Source: Eutreptiella sp. 'Long Island Sound 2002'
Lineage: Eukaryota > Euglenozoa > Euglenophyceae > Eutreptiales > Eutreptiaceae
Assembly (NCBI GenBank): GCA_964036045.1
Contig: OZ038382.1
Coordinates: 78,901,918 to 78,965,917, forward strand
DNA length: 64,000 bases
Reading direction: 5' to 3'
Made by a program: the position numbers and the translations under genes. Within the stretch, counting starts at the first letter, position 1; each line of letters starts with the position of its first letter. The notes under the pieces were generated by a model, which did no database searches, was not told the origin of the DNA, and saw only the letters and a list, made by a program, of their open reading frames with translations. Shown piece after piece: positions 55,323 to 63,445 of the stretch.

Positions 55323-55730
55323 CTACTGCTTTTTGTCTACCTCTTGCAACTCCAACGGAAGCTGCACCTTCCAATTATCATAGAATTCATCAGACATAGG
55401 AGCACCTGTGACACGCTTGTACTCCCTAAAAATGGAGTGCCGCGGCAGCCTGCTGCCTGCTTCTGTATCCTCTGGTTGTTCATGAGACATCATCATAACA
55501 ACCTGCTCCAACTGCAAGCACAAAATGCTCTCACTGGCAGCAGTGGACAAATCTGTGGCAGGGCCAGCAGCCTTAAAGCCACTTACCAAGCCACCCTTAG
55601 ACCTCAGTTCAGACTTGATTTGTCCCATCTCAGACTTGATCATGCGGCGCATAGAAGCAACACTAACCACGGACTCATCAGAGCTCGAATCAGAACCTCA
55701 TGTAGAGCAACGGGAGTCAGAGGGCCCATT
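55323..55730 (-). CDS. Ser/Asp-start, helical ORF
   Basis: The frame begins just after a TGA with GSDSSSDESVVSVASMRRMI, then KSEMGQIKSELRSKGG and ILCLQLEQVVMMMSHEQPED and REYKRVTGAPMSDEFYDNWK, ending LQEVDKKQ and TAG near 55326. There is an internal ATG at the MRRM position. The acidic-serine start resembles the exon at 46.4-46.7 kb. Function unknown. Confidence 0.4.
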
Positions 55731-55819
55731 TCCGCTTAAAGTGGTTGATATAGTACTTGAAGTATCATATTCCTTTGGAGCTGCGCCCAGCCGCGGCTGG
55801 GTGGCTGGGAGGCTTTGGA

Positions 55820-55850
55820 AACCCCCCCCCCTCCCCCCCCCCCCCCTGCT
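55820..55850 (+). repeat. Long C runs
   Basis: C runs of 10 and 14 bases; length unreliable. Between 55850 and 56206 there is no convincing gene. A short AT dinucleotide run lies at 56161-56179. Confidence 0.7.
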
Positions 55851-56206
55851 GGCTGGCTGGTTGGCGCGCCCCTGGAAAACACTCAAAATACGTAGTGCAC
55901 CATTGAACCGCCTCTTCTCACGCATGGTGTGCGTATGGGGATGGGTTTGCAAGGGTGGGGGGGGGTTGGCCACCTTTCAAGAACACCCTTAGCTCATACT
56001 CCAAGTTGCCTTGCCTTCGGAACCTCCCGTAAAGACCAAGAACACGAAACATAGAATCTCCGTATCAAACGAATGTGGAACTACAAATGTTGTTGTTATC
56101 GATATCAACCCCCGAGTACACAATTGTCCTTAATCCCAAATATATACCATCGTATTGAAATAAATATATATATATATCCCAAAGCACCTTTCCAAACAAC
56201 CCACCC

Positions 56207-57061
56207 TTACGTCTCCAACTCCTCATTCCTCGACATGTAACCCAAAACAAAGTCATAAACCTTTTGGGTTAGAACATAGTATCCTTGATAGTTGTCATGT
56301 GCCACAGGCATGTCATCATGCACCACATTTGCAAATGGAATTGTCTTGTTCCCCCCATCCCATTCACAAATTACGGAACCCGGAATCGTTTGGAACGGCC
56401 CGGGGCGGGGTCGCAAGTTCCGTACTTGGAAGTTTAGGTGACCAGCAATAGCCCGCATGGTCTCCGCAAGGTAAACTGTCTCATGGTCCACATATGTAAG
56501 AATTGTTCCAAGCAAAAATTTATCCGCCGCAGGCACCTTGGTTATCTTGGACTTTTTTTCATGTGCCTGTTGCAAGCCATCAATGTCCTCCTCAAACTGC
56601 TCTGTTTGTGGTCTGGCACCCCCCTTCTTTTTCTTTGCATACCGATTTTTGTCGGTTTTGCCGGCACCAAAAATTGGAGTATTAGTGGCTTTTGCCCGAA
56701 TGTCGGTTTGAAGGTCAAATGCAGGAGAATTGGGCTGGGGAAAGTAGCCCAAGTTGGGGTGCACCTTCCACTCTTTGATAAAATTTTTGGCCGCTGCGGT
56801 GGCCTTGGCGGTGTCCGTTTGGAAGGGGTCAGCGGACCACGTTACCTTCAATCCATCCTTTTTGAATAATGGGTTAGGGGCAAGGACAGGGAAGGTTGCG
56901 GGTGTCATAGGACGGATAGGGTCAGCCCTCGCTCCGGACCCACTACTGTCCCATTTATATGGGTCGTACAACATTGAATTGTTGTTTCTGACGAGATCCA
57001 GAGTTGTGAGGATACTCTGGGCGTACATCACATAGGGCGAGGTCGGGGTAAGCGTCAATCA
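56207..57061 (-). CDS. ORF5 of the retroelement array, or adjacent gene; 283 codons
   Basis: The minus-strand frame is open from a TGA at about 57061 to TAA at 56207; the first ATG is at 57028 (MYAQSILTTLDLVRNNNSML). It has a lysine-rich patch (KNRYAKKKKGGARPQ) near the middle and then ADKFLLGTILTYVDHETVYL and GYYVLTQKVYDFVLGYMSRN. It lies 175 bp after the RT ORF on the same strand. It may be the last ORF of the element or an unrelated exon. No family recognised. Confidence 0.45.
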
Positions 57062-57232
57062 CACAAAAAATAGGAACAGTGTTGGAACAAAATTAGGACA
57101 AGCAATTCTATCTTGGCCGCAGACAGCATTCAAACTAAAAGAGTTTAGAAGAATGTAGTCCCTGTCCCTACCCAGCTCCCATGTGCGTATAAATCTCAAA
57201 TCATTGATCTCAGCGGGTCAGTTCTGCCTTTC

Positions 57233-59836
57233 TCAGTGACTGTGGGCCACAGGAGTAGGCTTAGGGGTCACTGGAGATTGCTCATGGCACACTGGGGCTG
57301 ACAGACTAGCGCCCTCCTGGGCCCATCTGTCCACCGTACACATACTGAAGCATCGTTCCAGCCTATACTTACGCCATAGTCTGAACAGAGGGGGTCGCCA
57401 CCAGTTTTTCGGGTACCTGTGGAAACCCAATCCCCAGACCAGTGATTTCAGGTTCGCTACAAGATCTGTAGTCGATAGTGCATACCATATCGACTTTATC
57501 ACAAGGGACGGGAGCTGCGAGCGCCAGACCGTGCGCGCATTTGGGGAGTATCTATTCACCCACCTCGTCCACTCGTTCATCGTGGAAGGCTCAGGGGTTT
57601 CGAGGGCCGTGGCGATGCCCTTCCGGGTTAGATGTACTTCGGTACCTGTCGACCACGCTTGCGCCTCCCCCCAAACCACTCGGTCAGTGTGCGGTTCCCA
57701 CTTCAGTGGTATACCATAGATCTGGCGTAACATCACTTGCAGTGCGTGCAGGACCTGTGTGCGCACATGCGGGGGTATGTTACACAGGGAGAGATAGATG
57801 TTATCTCGATAGCGAGACATGAGTACCAGTGGATTGCCTGTTTGGTCACCAGGGGATGCCCACGGTGCAGGCGTCAGGAGTTCGCCCATCACTGCCTGCA
57901 GTGGGTCCAGCGTCTGCAGGAAAGTCCTGGCATACGCCCTGTCACGTCTGGGTGTGTGCTCGATCACAGGCCTGATCCTGCCCCCCACCCCACCATCCCA
58001 GTGCGTAGTCCTGGCAAAAGTAACCATCGTGTCAGCAATGTTTAGAAAGGCTACAGGCAGTTCCGACGCTGACCAGAGACCAGTGAAACCAGAATCACAA
58101 ACCTGATCCATTGTCGCCGTATGTACATCTGGTGCACGCATAACAGGCCCATGAGGGACCATATGCGCTGCCTGGTGCGGAGCCATTGTAAAATCACACT
58201 CCTGAGCCAGTGTAAAACTTGTTTGACACGCATTACATTTCATGCAAAGGGAGCGTTCAGTCAATTGATCAGAGAACACTGATGGGACTGAGCAAGTGCA
58301 GACCTGGTGGAGGGCGCTAGTAACATCAGCAGCAAAGTTATTTGTGTCATCAGAGGTGGCAAAAAGTTTCGAAAATTCTTTCCATGCCGCCCAGATCTCC
58401 GCCAGTTGGGCTGAGAGAAATTCCCCAATGGGGACTCCCCTTTGGCCCTGCTGGAGGAGTACTCTACCTGCCACGAGTAGGGTATTACCCTTCATATTGA
58501 ATTGCAGGAATCGAATAATCTGCTCCGCCGTAATCATCCTGAAATCCTTCCCTGCCGCCTTTCCCACCCTATCCAGGCTTTTATCTCCTGATTTTGAGAT
58601 GGAAAACCACAGGGCTTCCACCCCCAGGGGTGCCGCAGGGGTTACATCCAGGGTTTGCTGTGATGTTTGGCGGGTCTGTTTGGGGACCGGTTTTTTATTT
58701 CTGGCGCGTAGGGTGGAGATCAACCAGCGCACAGAAGCGATGACCTCTGTCTGGGGAATTTCCCAAAACATATCGTCCATGTCCAGTTCCTTCAGCTCTA
58801 GGCTGCCAGGGGTGGCCCCGACGCGCCGGGCTGCAAAAATCAGATCTCGTACCCCCAACATACCTGGGAACCCTAAAACCGGTGTGCGGATCATCAGTTC
58901 TTCCAGTCCACGCTGCAGGCACCTACTGATTACCCTGGAGTATGATTGGAGGGGATGGTTCTTATACGACACGCCTGTACGATACTTCAGAAGTTTGCTT
59001 TCATGTTCATTGCATTTCCATTTCAGGAGGTCAAACAGGGTCGGGGCTGCCACCGGCGACTTTAGCAGATTTGTAGACTCCCCTTGACCTTCATTATGTG
59101 GCAGCCATTCAGATTGCAGCCACGTTAGAGTGGCTTCTTCCGTCAGGAAACATTTTCTACAAACACCTGCATCCCAGGCATCTTGAATTACACCTGCAGT
59201 GCGCGCATTCGAAATTATTTCATGCAGGGCTAAGGCACGTGCCATCGCTGGCGTGTCTCCCCACCCCCACAGGGCAAATTTCTTTCCGAAGAGAACCGAG
59301 TCTAAGGTGTGCTGTTCGAGCAAGATATCACACATGCCATACTGCCGATGTGTCATCTTGTCCCAACACCCCCCAACAATACGCAACGTCCTGAGCGCTT
59401 CCCTGGCCTCGTTGGCTGTATCCTCTGAGAGCCATGGGTACGTCGCTGCTGTGTTGGAAGTTTGACTCCAGACCAATTCATAAATGCGATCACAGGTGTC
59501 CTGTATGATCTGATGGTGCAAGAGGCTGACGGGGGCAAAGCGTCCACTCAGCACATCCGCTTGAGGGCCGGTCAGCGAAGCGAGTGATTGGAACAAACTA
59601 TGTGTTTTGGAAATGACAGTGTCGTGTGACGGCAGCAATTCATTACGCGCATTCATGGCTAAAACGGGCACCATTTCATGGCCCAACATCGCTGACCATT
59701 GCCCGTCATGGCGCAGAATTACATGATCTGTTTTATTTGTTAGTGGTGGTTCACAGTCAACCATTCTCCAGACAGTGTCGCACAAGCAACTCAGGCCCTC
59801 GACTCGCTGCAAAACAAGCGTTTTGACTGCTTCCAT
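57233..59836 (-). CDS. Reverse transcriptase, Penelope-like, with YRDN catalytic motif
   Basis: 867 codons from ATG 59836. Motifs in order: Asp159-Lys160 (GGCWDKMTHRQ), as in the N-terminal DK block of Penelope-like RTs. Motif A is LDMDDMFWEIP with Asp352, which fits the D-x3-L-Y-x2-I-P pattern of that group position for position. Motif B is GQRGVPIGEFLSAQLAEIW (Pro469-Gly471). Motif C is RYRDNIYLSL with Asp678-Asn679. A downstream IPLKWEPHTDRVVWGEAQAW follows. Between B and C is an insertion of about 190 residues with Cys513, 515, 531, 534 and 537 (CMKCNACQ), perhaps zinc binding. The second Asp of YxDD is Asn here. Such a change usually weakens polymerase activity, yet the frame is fully open, which argues for function. 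The start lies 52 bp after the endonuclease-like ORF. Confidence 0.6.
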   Translation of the reverse strand: MEAVKTLVLQRVEGLSCLCDTVWRMVDCEPPLTNKTDHVILRHDGQWSAMLGHEMVPVLAMNARNELLPSHDTVISKTHSLFQSLASLTGPQADVLSGRFAPVSLLHHQIIQDTCDRIYELVWSQTSNTAATYPWLSEDTANEAREALRTLRIVGGCWDKMTHRQYGMCDILLEQHTLDSVLFGKKFALWGWGDTPAMARALALHEIISNARTAGVIQDAWDAGVCRKCFLTEEATLTWLQSEWLPHNEGQGESTNLLKSPVAAPTLFDLLKWKCNEHESKLLKYRTGVSYKNHPLQSYSRVISRCLQRGLEELMIRTPVLGFPGMLGVRDLIFAARRVGATPGSLELKELDMDDMFWEIPQTEVIASVRWLISTLRARNKKPVPKQTRQTSQQTLDVTPAAPLGVEALWFSISKSGDKSLDRVGKAAGKDFRMITAEQIIRFLQFNMKGNTLLVAGRVLLQQGQRGVPIGEFLSAQLAEIWAAWKEFSKLFATSDDTNNFAADVTSALHQVCTCSVPSVFSDQLTERSLCMKCNACQTSFTLAQECDFTMAPHQAAHMVPHGPVMRAPDVHTATMDQVCDSGFTGLWSASELPVAFLNIADTMVTFARTTHWDGGVGGRIRPVIEHTPRRDRAYARTFLQTLDPLQAVMGELLTPAPWASPGDQTGNPLVLMSRYRDNIYLSLCNIPPHVRTQVLHALQVMLRQIYGIPLKWEPHTDRVVWGEAQAWSTGTEVHLTRKGIATALETPEPSTMNEWTRWVNRYSPNARTVWRSQLPSLVIKSIWYALSTTDLVANLKSLVWGLGFHRYPKNWWRPPLFRLWRKYRLERCFSMCTVDRWAQEGASLSAPVCHEQSPVTPKPTPVAHSH

Positions 59837-59887
59837 ATCTACATCCTCAGGAATACGAAACGCGCTGCCTGACTCTGCAAAATTCAG

Positions 59888-62287
59888 CTAGGGTGCGCAT
59901 CTGCACAATGAACTCAAGGCCATCGCAGTCCATTTTGTGGCCTTGGGGAAGGCTGTACCTGCGGTGGCCGTACTTGCTTTTTTACCGGTAGTGGGGACAC
60001 ATACAAGGGAATGCATCAACCATGTGCGCAGGCCAGTGGGCATTCGTATTTGCCTGATGGCTGCTTTACAGAGTTTGGTTACCCTGGAACATACTTGCTC
60101 ATCATGTGACGGCAGTCGGATGACCCAACGTCTGCGAAGCTTTATGCCCCATTCAGTTTTCACAGTGCGTGCCACCAAACGAAACAGTCTGCCGAAAAGC
60201 AGGGGGTTTACATGCTTATCACTTACAGTCAGTAGCTCCAATAGCTGTTCAGGGGTCGCACCTTCACCTGCGTGCATCAACACATAGAGAACACGATCTT
60301 TCAAATTTCTCGTTTCTACCCTTTCATGTTTATTGTTCAAGAGCACGTCCCATCTGAGCTTATGCGCACCTCCAAAGGGAGCTCGTGCATTCAGTGTTGG
60401 GCCCAGGAGCCAGTCCCAGTGCCTCTCCGCCGAATTTGCCTTGGAGGTTAGCTGTGGCGCTGCCTGTGGGAAGAGTTTAACCACCCGCATTGTCATAATA
60501 CCTGGGCCATGCATGGCCATCATGCGTGCAAGCGACGGCAACTTTCCTGCTTTCGTCGGGACATACCGTCGCTTTTTCCTGACAAAATGGTTTTTCAACG
60601 TGCGTGCCTTGCCTACATGTTCAAAATGCCGATCTGCCGGACATCTGGGTTCTGTGATACATCCAAACTGCCCTACATAGGGCGGGGTCTCGCCACATTC
60701 GGCGTATATCCCTGATGCCGGTTGGTCCAGACACAGATCAGGGGGTACCTCAGACAAACGTGCAATCCTCCTCAAACACGTATCAGGGCAGTTATCCATT
60801 AACGCATTGGATTTATGCATCAGATCCACAATAGCTGCCTTATTTACACGTTTTTGCTGGTACTCAATACTTCTCTGCTGCACCAAATGATTCCATTTTC
60901 TCCAGAATTCATCAATTTGTGACTGACTATACAATACCCCTCCCCCACTTGTGAAGGCTGCATTGTCGGCAGCACCATCAGGATCATTTCCTGGGAGATC
61001 ACGTAATAAACCCCGTTTCCTGGATAACATTTGCCTGAGTGACTGCCGGTATTTCTTGGTGTTTATGTGCATTCCAACAGGGTGGTACCCAGACTCAATC
61101 ACATACCATTCCCATTGGCTTTTGATGGACACCCACCCCTCCTTGTCCTGCCCATAGGCTCGGAATGTCAAAGAGGGCATGGTTGCAAAACAAAATGCAC
61201 GACCATTGAGGGCCCATTTACTAATCCAGTCGCACCACACTGTAGGTTCATCACTTTTGTGGAGTACGATCAATCTCATAGGCTCAGTGGTGTAAATTTT
61301 TTCCGAGAGTAGAAATAAGTCGCTGGCTGAAGGATTGTGCCAGATGTCTGTTCTCAGAAAAAACGCCGTGAGGCCACTGCTGGGCATCAGCAGCTCAGCC
61401 AGGCTTGCAGTCGATGCACCAAAAAATGCACACTCTGGTGATACCCCAATACAGATTCTGGTCGGGGATACAATGGGGGGCATATACAGAGTACATTGGA
61501 CATGCATAACGTCTTCAAGAAAGGATTCCCAGCCACCTTTGAGTCGCAACATTTCAGGGGTAACCGCTTCATGCAGGTATCGTGTCTTCTGCAGGTATGC
61601 TGGGAGCATAGATTGGAAGATTCGTTGTTGGCTTGCATCTAACAATTCCCATTCCGTGTTGTGCGCGGCGGAAAACATTTCTCGCAGACGTGTCATTGAT
61701 CTAGATTGCGTTTCAGTCTCTATGTCTACATGGGGAAAGGTAGTACTACCAGAATGACAGGGATCATGGGCACGGAGGGGGTATGGCGGAGTGTGCCATG
61801 GCATTGGAGTGCTTTGCTGTATACTCACAAAGTTCCTGTTCATATCATTCTGGGAGTGCGTGTGGGGTTGATTGTTACCCACCTGCAGCCAGGGCCTCCA
61901 ATCGTGGCCTGAACCTGCACGGAACACATTAGTTTGGGGGGAGGGTGGTTTTATATTCCACATCCCGGTGCAGTGATGACCTTGTGTTTCTCGTCTGGCA
62001 GATGGCGGAGTCGCACTGGTTGGGCAAAATTTCGATGATCTTGTCACATCAGAGCTTGTGGTCGACCAGGTTTCCACACCCGCGTCGGTCTGGAACTGTG
62101 ATCTCAGATTCCTAACTACACTCGGGGTGTGGGTACCTCCCCCACCACCAGTAGTGGTAGGGCCTCCATTCATATTCTGGAGGTTTGGGGTACGCCGGGG
62201 GTTGGGGGGCACAGCGTTAGGCTGGGATGAATTTGCGGAGGGCGTCACAGGCTGGACTTGGGCATGATGCTGTGTGTGGGACAACAC
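59888..62287 (-). CDS. GIY-YIG endonuclease-like ORF
   Basis: 799 codons in frame; the first ATG is about residue 39 and the frame is open upstream, so initiation could be by overlap or frameshift from the 184-codon ORF. At residues 526-562 it reads GIYAECGETPPYVGQ, then EPRCPADRHFEHVGKAR. Gly-Ile-Tyr526-528, Tyr-Val-Gly537-539 and Arg548/Arg553 with His554 fit the GIY-YIG core. Glu620 (SAERHWDWL) and Asn632 (TLNAR) fit the catalytic Glu and conserved Asn of the same fold. Cysteines just before (NCPDTC, DLCLD) may form a zinc knuckle as in Penelope-like elements. The N-terminal 500 residues are unassigned (includes LIVLHKSDEPTVWCDWISKW). It would nick DNA to prime reverse transcription, if functional. 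Confidence 0.5.
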   Translation of the reverse strand: MLSHTQHHAQVQPVTPSANSSQPNAVPPNPRRTPNLQNMNGGPTTTGGGGGTHTPSVVRNLRSQFQTDAGVETWSTTSSDVTRSSKFCPTSATPPSARRETQGHHCTGMWNIKPPSPQTNVFRAGSGHDWRPWLQVGNNQPHTHSQNDMNRNFVSIQQSTPMPWHTPPYPLRAHDPCHSGSTTFPHVDIETETQSRSMTRLREMFSAAHNTEWELLDASQQRIFQSMLPAYLQKTRYLHEAVTPEMLRLKGGWESFLEDVMHVQCTLYMPPIVSPTRICIGVSPECAFFGASTASLAELLMPSSGLTAFFLRTDIWHNPSASDLFLLSEKIYTTEPMRLIVLHKSDEPTVWCDWISKWALNGRAFCFATMPSLTFRAYGQDKEGWVSIKSQWEWYVIESGYHPVGMHINTKKYRQSLRQMLSRKRGLLRDLPGNDPDGAADNAAFTSGGGVLYSQSQIDEFWRKWNHLVQQRSIEYQQKRVNKAAIVDLMHKSNALMDNCPDTCLRRIARLSEVPPDLCLDQPASGIYAECGETPPYVGQFGCITEPRCPADRHFEHVGKARTLKNHFVRKKRRYVPTKAGKLPSLARMMAMHGPGIMTMRVVKLFPQAAPQLTSKANSAERHWDWLLGPTLNARAPFGGAHKLRWDVLLNNKHERVETRNLKDRVLYVLMHAGEGATPEQLLELLTVSDKHVNPLLFGRLFRLVARTVKTEWGIKLRRRWVIRLPSHDEQVCSRVTKLCKAAIRQIRMPTGLRTWLMHSLVCVPTTGKKASTATAGTAFPKATKWTAMALSSLCRCAP

Positions 62288-62799
62288 AGAGTGTGTGTTG
62301 TTGCTTCTCTGGGTGTGCTGATGTGTACGTGTGTGCGTATGTGCGTGGTTACCGCCCGTGTGCGTATGTGCGTGGTTGTGTTATTGTCGCGCGTGTAATT
62401 GCGTGTCCCATTGGTGGAGTTGGGAGTCATCTGTTTTTCCTCTGGTCTTAGTAGGGGTGCTCGTTCCATCAAATGAGTTGGTGACACATACACCGGGATT
62501 CTGGCACCTTCCACAGTCGTATGCCTAGGCGTACACTGTAGTAGATCGCTCCGCGTCGCTACCAACTCTGCTTGCAGTAGTTGGAGGCGTGATTCCGCTA
62601 ACTTCGTCGCCTGTAAGTTCTCGATCTGCCACCGAACCAGGACTGCCAGTTCATCTGGTAGTCCATCCAGGACTGAATTCCACAGCAATGACTGTTCATC
62701 GCATTCCTGGGACTCCTGTGCCATAGAAGACATTACAGGTAGGGTTTGTGGCTGTACCAGCGCAAGCTCCTGTGATGGATTGTGGTCGCCCTTGACCAT
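62245..62799 (-). CDS. ORF2 of the retroelement: coiled-coil protein
   Basis: ATG 62799 (MVKGDHNPSQELALVQPQTL), 7 bp after the preceding ORF stops. The middle is helical with heptads (IENLQATKLAESRLQLLQAE and LVATRSDLLQ), then a Thr/His-rich tail encoded by a GTGTGCGTA-type repeat (62310-62380). It overlaps the next ORF by 43 bp. It is perhaps a gag-like or accessory protein; no family recognised. Confidence 0.5.
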   Translation of the reverse strand: MVKGDHNPSQELALVQPQTLPVMSSMAQESQECDEQSLLWNSVLDGLPDELAVLVRWQIENLQATKLAESRLQLLQAELVATRSDLLQCTPRHTTVEGARIPVYVSPTHLMERAPLLRPEEKQMTPNSTNGTRNYTRDNNTTTHIRTRAVTTHIRTHVHISTPREATTHTLCCPTHSIMPKSSL

Positions 62800-62806
62800 C
62801 GTATCG

Positions 62807-63343
62807 TTATAATTCTTCGTCCTCAGCGCTTTCAGTATTCAGATCCGCAGAGCAAGCAGTCCCTGTTGACGCCGTTGATACTCGTCGGTTCTGCTTCGTC
62901 TGCATCTTCGCACAGCGCCGTTCAGCTCCTTCCAGTGTGATGTATACGTGGTCCAGCTTCAAATCCCAGCATGGGAGTGGAAAGCCAGTGGGAGGGGCCC
63001 CCAACTCTTCCACAGGGGTCTGCGAATTAGCGTGACTGGGGATCTCAGGGTGCGCCACACATGTCCACAGTGGGCAATCCGGGGTTTTGAATCTCAAACG
63101 GACACAACTCACTTGGAAGGTGTCCTCGTTGAAGATTACAGCACTCAAGCCATCAGTCATAGCCCGTGATAGAAAGAATGTCAGCCCAAAATTTGAGGTA
63201 TGTATTTGGAGAATGGACTTCACTTCCTCTTCGGACCATGTTTTTCCAAAGCATTTCATACTCATAGCCTGCACTATCGCTTGTTGCAATTCTTCAATGG
63301 TGATTCTCCCGATTGGTCACAGTTCGCATGTTGGTGTAGAGTT
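62807..63343 (-). CDS. ORF1b of the retroelement
   Basis: The longest ATG form is MSMKCFGKTWSEEEVKSILQ and continues VKSILQIHTSNFGLTFFLSR, CVRLRFKTPDCPLWTCVAHP and LKLDHVYITLEGAERRCAK, ending EDEEL and TAA. Upstream it is open in the same frame back to a TGA just after CEL, and before that the frame is that of the coiled-coil ORF. Folded-domain composition, no family recognised. Confidence 0.45.
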
Positions 63344-63445
63344 CGTTCCCTGCTGGGCCATTTGTGATGCACGTGGATCATGCGGCGCTAGTGGTTGCCC
63401 AGCAGGATTTTGTGCTAGCTGGACTCCCTGGAGTGCACCTTGCAT

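Noticed and set aside
56438-56869. 143-codon plus-strand ORF
   Set aside because: Antisense of the 283-codon minus-strand ORF, which has better composition and sits in line with the other minus-strand ORFs.
58296-59087. 263-codon plus-strand ORF
   Set aside because: Shadow of the reverse transcriptase frame, which carries recognisable motifs.
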